DNA of 64,000 nucleotides from Gavia stellata (GCF_030936135.1 NC_082595.1:112298334-112362333), one strand, 5' to 3'. Counted from the first letter of the stretch, positions 47,076-60,396 are shown. The notes: a model not told the origin generated them from the sequence alone. Numbers and translations are program-made.

Positions 47076-47321
47076 GATTAATAGTCATACTATATACACA
47101 AAATATTTGGCACCGAGGCACATGCTTCGTGAGACCCCTGTAAAATAGCCCTGTCTCAATTTTTGCTGTGAAAAAGGTAGGATAGTTAGCCTTTTTTCAT
47201 GGTCATCTGGCTAGTTAGGCTAGTTAGCCTTTTTCCATGGTTATCGCGGCTCCCTCCCCATCGCCTCTGCAGCAGCTCCCTGAAACAAGCCTGACATGTC
47301 CCTCCCATCCTTTCTCCGCAG

Positions 47322-47410
47322 ACCTTCCGCTGGCCGGTGGCAAGCAATATCGACGGGAATGAGATCCTGGAGATCCAGGTGTTCAACTACAGCAAAGTCT
47401 TCACCAACAG
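47322..47410 (+). CDS. OTOF: otoferlin coding exon 3
   Basis: An 89-base exon with acceptor TTTCTCCGCAG and donor GTGAGA. It reads [19 protein letters not shown] then [10 protein letters not shown] and two bases (AG) of codon 76. The human protein has FRWPVASSID and [14 protein letters not shown] here, so identity is very high. With exons 1 and 2 it gives 75 complete residues with no stop or frame error, about the first half of C2A out of a protein of roughly 2,000 residues. Exon 4, expected to begin L-I-G-T, is not in the window. Confidence 0.96.
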
Positions 47411-50400
47411 GTGAGAGCGTGGTCTGCCCTTCCCTCCCACCGACCCCCCGGGTCCGCTCCAGTGGGAAGAGGGAGCTCCCACTTGAGCTGGAGCCACATC
47501 CCTGTTTGGTGCAGAGACTGGAGGGTGAGGAAGGCGTTAGTGATGTCTCCTGGGAAGGGCGAGGAAGGTCAGATGCAATGTGTACAGCTCGGCGAGTGAG
47601 GTTGCTCGCCCACCAGCAACTCGATGGTGGTCAGCACCACGTCTATGCCATGGTTCTCCCAAGGTGCTGCCGTTTGGTTCAATACGATTTGCATGTGCTT
47701 AAGAGAAACTGAAATCTTTTGGTTAATTATCAAGGTGGAAGTTGATACCTAAATGCGGCTTTTGCAAATTCTGCAAGCGTTTATTTATCTTAGTCTTGTA
47801 ATTTTTTCTCACATAGGTACTGTGGTGGTTGTCAAGCCCTATGTATTATGTGCAATGTTATGAACATTTTTAAGGTTTCTTACAGTCCAAGTTTTGCCCC
47901 CACATTAATAACGAACATGAGAGAAGGAAAGTTTGTCTGTCCCTTCTGTCAGCCTTAGTGTATTTCATACATTTCTCCATGCTGTCATTGCAAAAATACG
48001 GGAGTATTTCACAAAAAACATGAGTGGCACACGCAAGTTGTCTTACAGAACACTTACACTAACATTAAAGAAGGGAAAGGAAAAAGAGAGACGAGGAAGG
48101 GCTCTTGCTTGTGGTTGGGTGTTGCACTAACATTTTTGCCCTGAAATCCAGTGTATTCCCCAGCTGGAGCTCAGCAGGGTCTCCTCAACATCTCACAGGC
48201 ACATGTTCATGCACAAACTTGCTTCAAAGTGAAAAAAATGAGAAGACAGACAGATGGCACGCAGGGCAGGCGTGCTAAATACATGTGATTTTAAAAAAAA
48301 GAGTCAAAAAAACCCGCAAACAAAACAAAAAATCCCAAACAACAAACTGAGAAAAAAATATTACCTACCATTGTCTTGCTTTTCAGTAGGAGCTTGAGTA
48401 GCAGAAGGAGGGTTGAAAAGACTTGTTTTATTCAGTTGCTCTCTGGGAGGAGAAAGGTGAGGAGCCCCCAGAGGGTCCCAGCCCGGGTGGGTGAGTTGGG
48501 TGGGGAATGGACAGCAGGTACAGGCAGAAGAGTGGTCCAGGGCTTGTGGGGAGATCTCAGCTCTGCCACAGGAGCCGTACGTAGTACGAGTCACTTTGAG
48601 TTGTGTTCAGACCACCTCTTATAGGCACCTGCATTGAGCTAGTGCATTTGAGGTGGTCACTAAGTTCATGAGTGATGGGCACATGGAATGGAAGATCTGA
48701 ATCCTTTCTGCAGCCCTGAACTGTCCCCAGGTCCATGTGAGAAGGGACTCCTCAGGGGCTGTGGGCAGCAGATGGGCAAAGGGAGCCTGAGGTGGACAGA
48801 TGCAGACCTGGAGATCCACCTCATTCCCCAGCCAGCATCAGCTCCAGCCTCTGGAACCTGGTCTTCATGCTGCATCCATGACAGCAGTGGTTTTTTTTAT
48901 TGACTGGATGCTCCTTCAACGCCTTCCTTCACTTTCTACTCCCCTGGTGTGAACAAGCCATGCATTTGCACAGGCTTAGTGCAGCCAGCAGCTGGACGAT
49001 GTGAAGGGACAGAGCATCCCTCCATCCACGATGACTTGGAGCTTCATGCCTTCATTACCCAGCAGAACGGAATGAAAACACGCCAACTGAAACAGATGCT
49101 TTTGCCCTGACAAACTGCACATCAGGATGTACCCAATTTACTACCTGGACAGCAATTCTGCATGCTGTGAGCAATCCCTTCTCTCTCTATCTGTCTTAAA
49201 ACCTCAAAAAAAATCCGCTTGAAAGATGCAGTAAAAAGCAGAAAGTGGTGTTTCTGTGTCTGGAAATGAAGAACCGTCACGGTTCCTCCATGGAACTGGG
49301 AACTGGAAAGGCCAGGGCATATAAGCAGGTTGCACTGATTAGAGGCTGAGAAAATGTTCACTCAAGTAATTCCTTCCACTTTCAAGGTGACCAAAGTCTC
49401 TTAGAAATTTCCAAATACCCAACACAAAATAAATATCCAGCCAATTCAGCCAAATTGCTTAAAGTGTCTATTTTCCATCGGCGAGCTGCATATGCAAAGT
49501 GTTTGGCTGTATCAGCTAGCCAAGAGCCACTTCTACTTCCAGGATGACCTTCTCTTTTATCATTTTCATCACTTCGGACATTTCCCTCTGTTTGTCTTCG
49601 ACTCGTGAGGGCCCGGGCTGCCGCAGAGGAGCACACGCTGATCAGCCTCACCTTGGAGCAATTGCTGATGCTGCAGGGGAGCGGACTGCAGCCGTGTCCC
49701 AGTGTCATGGCTGGGCTTGCACTGCCCAGGGTGAAGCTTGCATCTCTTTACCTTCCGCTGCCATCTCAGCGAGCTCAACCCCATCTTCAACATGAACTGA
49801 GCCATGCCATTGCCATTATTCCTCGCCATTAAGGGATGGCCAGATCTGCAGTGAGCAAGAATCTGGTTCCAACGCCCCATGAGAATTGCCTTCTTCCATC
49901 AATTTAGTCCCCCACCTTGGTACAAAGAAACCCCCACATGCTGTGGTTCCTGTCCCAGGGACCCAGGATTCTGAGCTGAGGCAGCTGAGCTCTCCCATCG
50001 TGGCGTCTACAGCCCATGAGAGCCGGAACATCTCTGCCCATCGCTCGGCAGGTGTTTTCTGCCCTCGAAAGCTCTTGCACTACAAGCCAAAGAACCTCTC
50101 AGTCTTGTTTTTGAGAAGGCTGTTCTTGGCACCTCTCGTTGCGCAGTGGTTTTTACCATCTCAAATCATCTTTGCAGCTCTTTATCCCACTAATGTTCAA
50201 CTTTCAGCATCCTCCCTCTAAAGTACAGGCACGGGCTGGATGCATCCACTTCTGCCCTGCATCTCCCTGTCCCTGCAGACTGAGGATGAAACACAACTCT
50301 CTTCTCCCCCATCCCTCCTTCCTTCCTGCCATTATGGATTAATTGCGTGTTTATTCACCGTGCTGGGCTGCTGGTGCACCGCGCTCTCCAGAGCTGTTGC

Positions 50401-52337
50401 GTTCATGGAAGTTGGGTCCACTTTCTCACAGCCTGAGGTGCAGATGCTGCATCTTGGCAGAGTTTTTGGCACGTGAGTGCCCTTTTTGTTTGGCTCGGGC
50501 ACATCCCGAGGTCCCCGCTGCTCTGCGTGGCTGCTTCCCCTCTCTCCTGGTTGACTGCTCCGTCAGTCTTCACATGATTTGAAAATTTGATCGTAAGTTA
50601 TTTTTACATCCCAGTCACTGATGTAGCAGTCGTGGGCTTAATAACAAAATTACACCGCAGCACTGTCATTCAAAGACGATCCTCAGCTGATGTCCTATTT
50701 TTAGACTTTCTCCATTAATCTGCTCTTGTTAGCGTGTAGCACGGAGAGCAGGCAGTGTTAAACCAAACACTTTGTAAGAACCTGCTCCTTTCATGCGGTT
50801 ACCAAACAAACCAACGCCAAAGAAGCAAACTAAACTTGTTTTGACAGGCTCTATCTCTTCATAGACCTACCTTGAATGTCATTGATTACACTCCAGTTTT
50901 TAATTGCTTATTCATTGAATCCCATAGAAGCTTTCCTACTCTTTTCCTAGGATGGCTGCCAGGTTAGCCCGGCTCTTCCCATTCACCCTGTATGAACTCT
51001 TTGCTGTGCTGGGATTTCTCATCACTCCAACTTCATGAAAAATTGATATCAGCGGATCAGAGGCTGCTGCTTCTTTTATGGCGATTACCCACAAACTACT
51101 CCTGACCCGCAACAACCAACAGAAGTGTTTACCCAGCATCTTTGCCTGCTTTGCATCGTTACTGGCTGGAACACGGGCTGCTGCATCCAGCACCTCCCTG
51201 CAGAGTTTTGCCAGAGTTTAATTACCTGTTCTGTCTCTTTCTGCTAAATTAAAAAGCCCTTCAGGTTAGAAACAGTTTCCTCATGCTGGCATTTACAGAC
51301 AGCGGTAAAATGATCCCCAAAGCATGTCTGTGGCAGCGTGCGTTCAGTCTGTCCCTCAGCAATTAAGAGACCCAGCACAGCGTGCTCTCCTTGCTGCCCG
51401 TCGTTGCTTTGGGCCACCGGAGCAGCTCATCCCTGCAGCCCATCCCGGGAAAGGAGCCGGGATCAGAGAGCCCCTTCAGCAAACACCAAACAAGACATCT
51501 CCCCTGGCCTTCCCTTGACAGTAGCGGGAAGGAGAATCCCAAAAGGGGCTTCATCTCCTTTCACCGCATTGCAGGTGCCTGTGGGGAGCTAGGGCTCAGC
51601 TCAGGTGCCCACACGGGTCTCCAGCGCCCTTTGAGTATCCAGCTTCTGGAAGGATCCATGTCTCCTGTAGATCCGAAGTTGTCTCTGCCAGCCCTGTGTT
51701 TGTCTCAGACATCCCAGGACATCTGCGTGGCAACAGGTACTCATGTTTAGGTGATGGAACTGAACCACCGACGGCCGGAGAGGGGTCTGGGAGAGCCAGG
51801 AGCAGCAAAGCACGCCCTGCTTCGGGACGATGCGCTTTGGGCGCAAGGAACTGAGAACTGGCTGTGGCTGAAGGATGGGCTGAAAAGGCTGAAGCTCCTT
51901 GAAACAGAAGACAACCAGGAGACCAAAAGAGGCAACGACAGGAGAGCCTTAGTCCAACCCTATAAGCTGCCTACTGACTGGGGAAGGCATACGTTTCAGA
52001 CCTGAGCATCCATGGCAGGAATCAACCTGCAGCATATAGGACTCCAAGTCATAAATATAAAGGGATTATCCAGGGATTTCTGTTCAGACTCACAGCATTT
52101 CTCCTCCTGGCTAAGAAATGTCTGCACCAAGATATTGGTGCCAAGGCCCAGCCCGTGATCCTGGCCCCATCCCACCCTGGGCAGCTGGTGCTGAGCACCT
52201 CCCTCAAGGGAATGCAGGGAATCTGTGGTACAAAAAAATATAAAAATTAAAGCCCAGGGACACAAGCTAGTGCTGTAACTACAGCCCATCCTTCTTGCAC
52301 AGAAATGAGTTGTAGGAGGATGGACAGACATAAATCT

Positions 52338-52503
52338 GGGAGAGGAGAGGAGAGGAGAGGAGAGGAGAGGAGAGGAGAGGAGAGGAGAGGAGAGGAGAGG
52401 AGAGGAGAGGAGAGGAGAGGAGAGGAGAGGAGAGGAGAGGAGAGGAGAGGAGAGGAGAGGAGAGGAGAGGAGAGGAGAGGAGAGGAGAGGAGAGGAGAGG
52501 GGA
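52338..52503. repeat. perfect (AGAGG)n microsatellite, about 32 copies
   Basis: An uninterrupted pentanucleotide purine run in OTOF intron 3 with no visible substitution, so probably highly polymorphic. The open frames of Gly-Glu-Glu-Arg type across it are artefacts. Confidence 0.98.
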
Positions 52504-55500
52504 AAAGCAGAGCCCTGGCGCTGCGGTTGGGAAAGGTGAGCCGTGGTCTCTATGAATAATTCACATGCAGCTGATTAATGCTATTTATCAAAGCCCCAGA
52601 TAAAGGCACGACACCTGATGCAGGTCCACCCTGAATAATGGAGGGGGCCGGTGCCGAGACGTGGCTGCGTGGCTCACTGAGTTGCTTTTGTTTCCTGCCT
52701 CAGTGGCCATCAGCATGCAGCTAATTAGCTGGTAAGATAATCCGTTCCGGGCCCTGGCCAGGTTCCTCAGCCTCCTTCCAGCAGCTGATTGTGCGTGGGC
52801 TCCTCGGAGGGGCTGTGGGCTCCAGTGAGTCTCGGCTCTGGGACAGGGGCTGTCCCTGGGGAGCCACTCCCCAGGACTCTGCATGTCTGAGTGCCCAAAG
52901 GAAGGGGCAGAGCATGGAGGTGGGGAGATAGTTCATGAGGACAACTCAGATGGGCCAGACCAGTGGTGCCACCAGCCCAGAAACATGTCACCAGCCTCTG
53001 ACCAAGCAGGACATCCCCAGGCTGGGAAGCTCTCCTCTCCAGCCAAGACGCATCCAAACCACCCCAGGGATGCGCTGTCCCGGTGCGGGTGGACGAGGGA
53101 CGGTGCCACATCCTGCCCGTGGTTAAGTTACTAGCGTAGATGCAGGCTGAAAATGCCCCACACAGGAGAAGGACCAATAATCATGGGTCCTACACACCCA
53201 CCCTACAGATGTGAGGTGCTTCATCTGATGCCACGTATCCCATCCTGGAAAGCAGGTGGTGAAGCCAATTAACTGCTGCATGGTGGGATGACCTGGGTAG
53301 AAACCGAGTTCCTGCTGGAACTCAGCTCATCTCTGTCCTTTCTCTTCTGGTCTCCTGGGGCGACCTACAAAATACCTTCAGGATGGGTGAAAATGCGTAG
53401 CATGTGGTCCCACAGCGAAGGGCCCTGGGAGAGGGCATATGCAGGAGACAGGTGCCTGATGTGAAGTCCCAGATGTGGATCTGAGTGTGTCTGAGCAGGA
53501 GAAGACACTGTGGGACACATATGAGTGATGCAGGGTGGAGGACCGTATGCACAGGTGAGTGCAGAGATGAAAGAAGCAAGTGGAGGCAGCAGCCAGGGCA
53601 GCACGCCGTGCTGGTGAGACATCAGAGAGGATGGCTGTGTGGTCCAGCGGCCACAGAGCATCATCCCTAAGGCAGGAGGTCTGGTCCCTGCCGCTGCTCC
53701 CATTCCTGGGACAGCCTGGACAAGCCTCTTCTGGGCCACATATTTTCCTTGTGCATAAAACAAGGACAGCACCAGTCAAAGACCACGTCCCTTAAGGATG
53801 AGGAAGGCTGCACAGAAACTAAGAGCTTTTGCTTCAAGGTGGTTTGATTTCCTCCATGTCACTGTTTTCCTCTCCGGGGCGAGAAGCAGTAACTGGATCT
53901 GGCCAAAGGCCGAAAGCCACGTTACAAACCCGTCGGCTCCCCGCTGGCCTGACGGCGATGCAGGGGTGGGGGCACAGATAACATCCCCCTGCAGAAAACC
54001 AATACCCAGGGGGAAGAGGCAGGAGCTGGCTCTCCTTACCTGACAGAGAGACAAAGAGGCTAATACCAAAGGCTTTTAATACAGCACTGTGCTCTCCGGG
54101 ATAAAAATAGAGCTTTGTTTTGTCCTTTGTACTCCGGCTTCTCCAGCAATTAAGATCTTTGCAGAATTCATGTGTTTTGTATGAAACTGCCTCCAACTTG
54201 CAGAAACCCGGGTGCTCACCATTTCATCCGCAGAAAAGAATCCCCTGCAGAATCGCTGTAGACTGACTATAACAGAAAAACTATTAACTCCGGTGCAGGA
54301 GGTTTCCCCTCTTGCCTGAGTGCCCTCCCCGCGCAGAGCAGCCCCCAGACTCCGGGCAGGTAGGAGGTTGCAAGAGCTGCGTTTTGCCAACTAGAAGGTG
54401 CCACGGTTTCCTTGAGACGGTGCCTGGACCGCAGCTGGGCAAGCCTTTCTGCTGCCTGGCTTGCTTATACGTAGCCGAGGTCTGAGCCGCAGCCCTTGGA
54501 GCATCGTCAGTGATGCAGGAGATTTGGTTTTCCCCAGTTTCTTCCCTCTCAGTGTGGGAGATCCCAGGGATACCCTGAGGTCACTTCGAGGGATCTAGGT
54601 CTGACTCACCAGATCGCTGGATGAGTGATGTCTCCGGTGCACACATCAAGGTGTTATTTTTGTCTAGAGAATTGCTAAAAGGCAGAAAACAATTATATCT
54701 CTTCAAATGAAAATAAGTATGCCTGTATCCCAGACAAAATGTTCACATAAGATCGTGGCATGCCAGCCTCATGCTTGGTTTGCTTTCGTCTTGGTCCAAA
54801 ACAATTTTTTAGAGTCCCTTTCTAATTTTACCAGTAAGCAAAAAAATGATATGGGAAGATCTTAATAGGATTTGGGGGCCATCTGCACAATTTAGGGGTT
54901 ATGTTTGTCATTTTCATCTGTGATTTGGGTCCCCAAACTTTATTACAGGAAGTTCAGACCGCAGAGATCTCTTGGAAGGAATCTTACGCCTGTCTTAGTA
55001 GTTGAGAGCAATCCAGTAACCTTGATCATCCAACATCATTAAAACAAGATTCTCCACTAATCCTTTCAGCACTGGAAACACAGAAAGTTGCTTTCCAATG
55101 CTGTTAGAGGCTGTCTTTGTTGGTTGTAAGAGTCCTTTGGTTTTGTGTTATTAACTGTGCAGGAGCAGAAAAGGATCCAATAAAATAGGAAAATGTAGAA
55201 AAGGGGACAAAAGCTCTGGAGCAGCTTTTGTACGAGGAACTGTAAATTAAATTAGTCCAGTTCAAAAAAGGACGTAATGAATAGCCACAAGGTTAAACTG
55301 GGGAGGAAGAAGTTATTCATCATCTGTTTGAGTGGAAAAACTTGGAAGACATGAAAATGAAGATAGCGGGAGCAGGCTCAGGATGAAATGGGTCTTCAGA
55401 TGAGGCTGGGTGGGCTGTGGAGAGCCCCGCCACAAGATCTGGTGGATACTAGAATTTTGCAGGTTCAAAATTGAATTTGACATCTTCACAGAAGAAAAAT

Positions 55501-58500
55501 CTGCGTGAGTTCTTTTTGTGATGCTAGAAATGCAGATCCTCTGCCTGGAGGACTGGAGGGGTTTGTCTTTGGGTGCTTTCAAGAGGAGACCTTCCTCCTC
55601 TGAACTGATGCCCACCAACCTCATTTTGCATCACTGGGAAAACACATTTCATGGAGATCTCTGGCAGCAACAGGACAATTCCCACCACCCAGCTTCGCCT
55701 GTAACCTGGGCATGGGGTTTAAGTCCAACAGTCAGCAGAGAAAGACCAGAACCTCCCATGAGCATGTTCTTCCCAACTCAGATACATCTAAGGCATCTGG
55801 GATGGATTTCCCTCGAGCTGGGACAGTCCCTCCATGTGAGCACAGAGAGCTCAGGGACTGACAGTGAACTGCAGGACAGCTACGAGTAGGTGGGATGGAC
55901 CCTTCCCCAGGGAAAAAGGAAGATCAGTCATCATCAGTGCATTTTAAACCCTGATGATTTTGAGCTGCATCAGGGCTTTTCGCCTTTTGGGGTTTTGTTT
56001 GTTTCTGTTTAACATATTTTTGGTCATTGAGTGAAGTCTATTTTGGAGAAAGAAAGTCTTTGAAGATTCCTCAGCTTTATATTGAAGTTTTAAAAGCACA
56101 CAGAGCGTAGGTGGGCTTCCCACAAACCGCAACGAAGGCCAGATCTGATATCCCTGGGCAACTTGGGTGTCTGGAAAAGGGAAAAAAGGAAAAGAAGAGA
56201 GCAGTTCTGTTATTCTTTACGCAAAGACACAAATACACCTGACCTGACACCATTCTTTTTTTTACATCTAGGGTAGCTTTAAAACGTTCTCTGTGTGGAT
56301 CTCAAACCCAAAGTCCTCCTTGGAGGCAGCCTGCGACATTCAGAGATGGCTGCCTCCAGGCAGGAGGTGGGCATGGAGAAGGTTTGTGCAGCAGAGCCAT
56401 GCAAAGGGGATCAGTGAGCCTCTGCCCCGGACTTACGGTGGTCCAACCCAGGTCACAGCCCAACGACGATGTGCCAAACACGACTCGGTTTGTCCCGTGG
56501 AGGTTGGCTGTCTGTTTCCTCTTTGCCCTGGTGTGTCCCATCCCTCTCACCTTGCAGAGCTCATGTGTGCTGAGCGTTTTGCCTCCAAGCCTTCCCTGCT
56601 TCTTCAGACCTGGGTTGGTAAAATGACCCTTCGTGGGCTACAGTCATTTCCATATAGCTTCTAGATTCATGCAACTGAAAACCCAAGCCCTCCTTTGCCA
56701 AAAGTGGGTTGAAAAGTTGAAAAAAGTAATTTTTTTCTAGCCATCGTAGCGTTTTCTAGTGTCATAATTTCCCTGTTTCCCAGCACGTGAGGATGCATGT
56801 GCTGGGACATGCTCCAGGGGCTAAGCTGTGGGCAGCTTGCCTCCAAGAAAGGTTTCTTTGCTGTGGAACCTTCTTACTTCACACCAGCAACCCACAGCCG
56901 TGGCTGTCCTTTGGCTTTATGATGCCTTGCAACCAGGCAGGACTGGCTGAAAGACCAGAGATGTGCGAGGGGTCCAAAAAATGGGTGATGAGAAACCAGG
57001 GAGATGCTCTGATGAGCAGCTGGGTGGGTCTGTTCGGTCTGTGAAGCTCATTGGGGTACCTGGGGGGAGAGGCAATGGCTCTCTGGGAGCTCAGGCTGGA
57101 AAAGCAGAAAGTAAATGAGCCGAAAGGGAGTTGCTGTGGGATACATAACGGGATGACGGTACATTTGGAAGCTGCACTGTTTGCATTTATGCACAAAGCA
57201 GTGTTTGGGCAATACTGATAAATGCAAACCGTTTCCTCCCGCAGCTTATGCGATGAACGTCCTGGAGCTTGGACTGAAATGAAGAGCCTTTACACTGTCT
57301 AGAAAAATTGCAGCTCCATCTGTAACCATCCGACTCTTTAAGTTAAAGCTTCCTAAATCACTTTCCTCCTAATTACCCCCTTTGCACCCATCCTGTGCGG
57401 TAGGCAAGTCAGGGCTTACGCTTGCAAGCGTACGTAATTATTATTGTTTTGTTAACGTTTTAATAACCTGGTGAAATGTAGGATACAACAGCAGTTCCAG
57501 CTCAGCAGCCTCCAGATATTAAAAGTTGCTTCAGTGAATTAACTTTTTTTTCAGCAAACTCTTGCAAAAATTCTCATTAAATATAAATGGATTTTCTGTT
57601 CACTCTGGAAGACAAGTCGAATAGCATAATGAGTGCCATTCAGCCCTGTCGTATTGAAATATATCCTGTCAGGTAACTAATTTGGGCTGAGATTACAAAT
57701 CTGGTTGCTACAGTGGTAATTTGGGTATACTTAAACTTTTGCACAGTGTTTGACTTGGTGTCACGCAATATTTTGATTAAGAAATGAAAAATTCTGCGAA
57801 AATTTGACATGGCAGGTGCTGAAGGTGTTACGCATGTGAGCAGCGCTGGGGAGTGACTGCAGGCAAGGATTTGTCACCGAGGATGCTGGCAGCCAGCGGA
57901 GCCCTGCGGGGACCAGACCTTGTCGTAAAGCAGTTTGCATTTTCCTGCGTGCAGGGAGCAGTTACGGCTAACAGAACGGGCAAGGATGCCGATCCTGGGA
58001 AAGCTGTGTCTAGGGAAGATGGTATGGAGCTGCTGCAATTGCTTGGCAGCCCGGGAATAACAGTGTTACATGCTTCAGTGTGGTCTGAAATAAAAATGGG
58101 TCTAATTTCAGAGCTCATCGCTTCAAGAAAGGTGCTGGAAAAGTGGGGTTGGGTAGAGAAGAGCAGCCAGAGCCATTAAAACCTACCCTGAAGTCAGCAG
58201 CAGCTCCATCTGTTTGGCTTATGGGTAAGGAAAGGAAGAGGTGGCCTGATCGTGGACTGAGAAGTGGGAATTTGGTGGCCATCGCTCCTGGAGCTGACAA
58301 ATCCACAGGGGTTCATCACCTCAGCAGATTTTAGCTGAGTAGGGCTGAGCTGCATGGTCATCTAAGCCCCATTGACAGTCCAAAAAATTAGCATCTCCCA
58401 CGATGGGTGTGTAATCTGGGTTGTAGGAGTACGGCGATGCTGCTGTGGGTTAGGGGGGTGTAACCAAAGCCTTCGGTGTTTGCAGGTTGCAATGCCAGGG

Positions 58501-58726
58501 GCTGGGAGGGCGTCCTGGCAGGGGGATGCATGAAGACGCAATGGCTGCTCCTGCCTGTCGTCCCTCCCATGCGATATTCCTGGTTTTCCCTCGGACATTC
58601 TGGAGTATGACAAGCATTGAAAGCTTGTTTGAGTGGGGAGCAGGTGAGGCTGGAGGGACGGGTTGTATAGTGGTTCAGCAGAGTAACTCTTTCTTTCTTT
58701 TTCCTGTTTCCTGTTGACTCTTCGCT

Positions 58727-59709
58727 GAGTAAAAAACTGGCTGGAAGGCTGGGCCCAAAGGGTTGTGGTGAATGGAGTTAAATCCGGTTGGCAGATGGTC
58801 ACAAGTGGTGTTCCCCAGGGCTCGGAACTGGGGCTGGTCTTGTTTAATGTATTTATCGATGATCTGGATGAGGGGATAGAGTGCTCCCTCAGCAAGTTTG
58901 CAGATGACACCAAGTTGGGAGGGAGTGTTGATCTGCTGGAGGGCAGGAAGGCTCTGCAGAGGGATCTGGACAGGCTGGATCGATGGGCCGAGGGCAACTG
59001 GATGAGGTTCAACAAGGCCAAGTGCCGGGTCCTGCACTTGGGTCACAACAACCCCATGCCACGCTACAGGCTTGGGGACGAGTGGCTGGAAAGCTCCCCC
59101 GCAGAAAAGGACCTGGGGGTGTTGGTCGACAGCCAGCTGAAGATGAGCCAGCAGTGTGCCCAGGTGGCCAAGAAGGCCAACGCCATCCTGGCCTGGATCA
59201 GAAATGGTGTGGCCAGCAGGAGTAGGGAGGGGATCGTGCCCCTGTACTCGGCTCTGGTGAGGCCGCACCTCGAATGCTGTGTTCAGTTTTGGGCCCCTCA
59301 CTACAAGAAGGACATTGAGGTGCTGGAGCGTGTCCAGGGAAGGGCGACGGAGCTGGTGAGGGGTCTGGAGCACAAGTCTGATGAGGAGCGGCTGAGGGAG
59401 CTGGGGTTGTTCAGTCTGGAGAAGAGGAGGCTGAGGGGAGACCTCATCGCTCTCTACAACTACCTGAAAGGGGGTTGTGGTGAGGTGGGTGTTGGTCTCT
59501 TCTCCCAAGTGACGAGTGACAGGACTAGAGGAAATGGCCTCAAGTTGTGCCAGGGGAGGTTTAGGCTGGATATTAGGAAAAACTTCTCCACTGGAAGGGT
59601 TGTCAGACACTGGCAGAGGCTGCCCAGGGAGGTGGTGGAGTCACCATCACTGGAGGTGTTCAAGGAACGTGTGGACATGGCACTGTGGGACATGGTTTAG
59701 TGGGCATGG
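58727..59709 (+). mobile_element. CR1 LINE with open ORF2 C-terminal segment
   Basis: About 980 bases of CR1. A 311-codon open frame (58765-59700) encodes the last part of the ORF2 reverse transcriptase: the [20 protein letters not shown] motif, the catalytic FADD motif at about residues 45-48, a thumb segment with [16 protein letters not shown], and the C-terminal region ending ALWDMV and a stop. Endonuclease and the first half of the polymerase are absent, so it cannot move by itself. Absence of stops suggests a younger copy than most others here. Its own 3' tail is missing: it stops where the LTR begins. Confidence 0.96.
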
Positions 59710-60246
59710 TGACACGTGGAAACGAACTTCACAAGTCACACAGAGTTATAAAGCAGGCATGTTTATTGCGGTGCCAGGTGCAAGGGGATTTCTCCTCAAA
59801 GCTTGCACACAGGGTTAAAATCATGACAGGTATTTAAAACAGTTAACAAAGTTAGTTACGCCTACTGGTGCTACCCCTTAATTAACTATTGGTTAATACT
59901 TTTCTTACTTCATCTTATAGTTCTCTTAATTCACCACGCATGCTCAAAGAGTAGGGGGCTTAATTGGGTTGGGGCTTTTCTAGCTGGGAGCTGTGTTTCT
60001 TAGCATTGTAATGAGATTATAATGAGACAAGTTAACTCTAGGGCACTATTTTGGCAGTCCATGCTATTTTCCTAAGATTTGTCTTTGTGCTAATCATTAT
60101 TGCTAGTTAGCAGAGAGTTAGTGAAGACAGTCTTTATCTCTAATATGTCTAAGTGCCAGGTGCAGTTGTTATGAAGCATCTTCTTTACATTCTTCTAATT
60201 CTTCTTACTTGCTTTTAACACTTGTTTTTCAAGATGTCCTGTAACA
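59710..60246 (-). mobile_element. solo endogenous-retrovirus LTR, antisense
   Basis: A 537-base element read on the minus strand as TGTTACAGG at one end and CGTGTCA at the other (TG...CA termini). It has an AATAAA polyadenylation signal (plus-strand 59762-59767) about 50 bases from its 3' end, the usual R/U5 layout. It has no coding region and no internal sequence. It separates two CR1 pieces. No matching target-site duplication is visible: the left flank ends GCATGG, the right begins ACCATC. Family assignment needs an avian repeat library. Confidence 0.8.
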
Positions 60247-60396
60247 ACCATCCCTGGAGGGATTTACAAGACGTTTGGATGAGGTTCTTAGGACATGGTT
60301 TAGTGGTGGACTTGGCAGTGTTAGGTTAACGGTTGGACTTGATGATCTTAAAGGTCTTTTCCAACCTAAATGATTCTGTGATTCTGTGATTCTATA
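60247..60396 (+). mobile_element. CR1 LINE 3' tail right of the LTR
   Basis: Begins ACCATCCCTGGAGGGATTTA and runs to the tail GATTCTGTGATTCTGTGATT. It repeats consensus positions already present at the end of the left CR1 (both contain CATGGTTTAGTGG) and is of another subfamily, so it is not simply the other half of that copy. Confidence 0.9.

Larger units (their letters stand above)
36010..47321 (+). other. OTOF: OTOF intron 2 (11,312 bp)
   Basis: From GTAAGA to the acceptor CATCCTTTCTCCGCAG. It contains a 20-bp minisatellite, three antisense and two sense CR1 pieces, a TA/TG-rich repeat at 47004-47075 and a near-duplicate 27-base element just before exon 3. Bases 36240-36270 carry an A-run. 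No further coding exon was recognised. Confidence 0.9.

Noticed and set aside
57040..57110. Plus-strand reading LIGVPGG as a candidate for OTOF exon 4
   Set aside because: Only the first three residues agree with the expected L-I-G-T and the rest does not. The preceding bases are not a convincing acceptor.
58675..59610. A 311-codon minus-strand frame
   Set aside because: Antisense shadow of the CR1 ORF2 segment on the plus strand.
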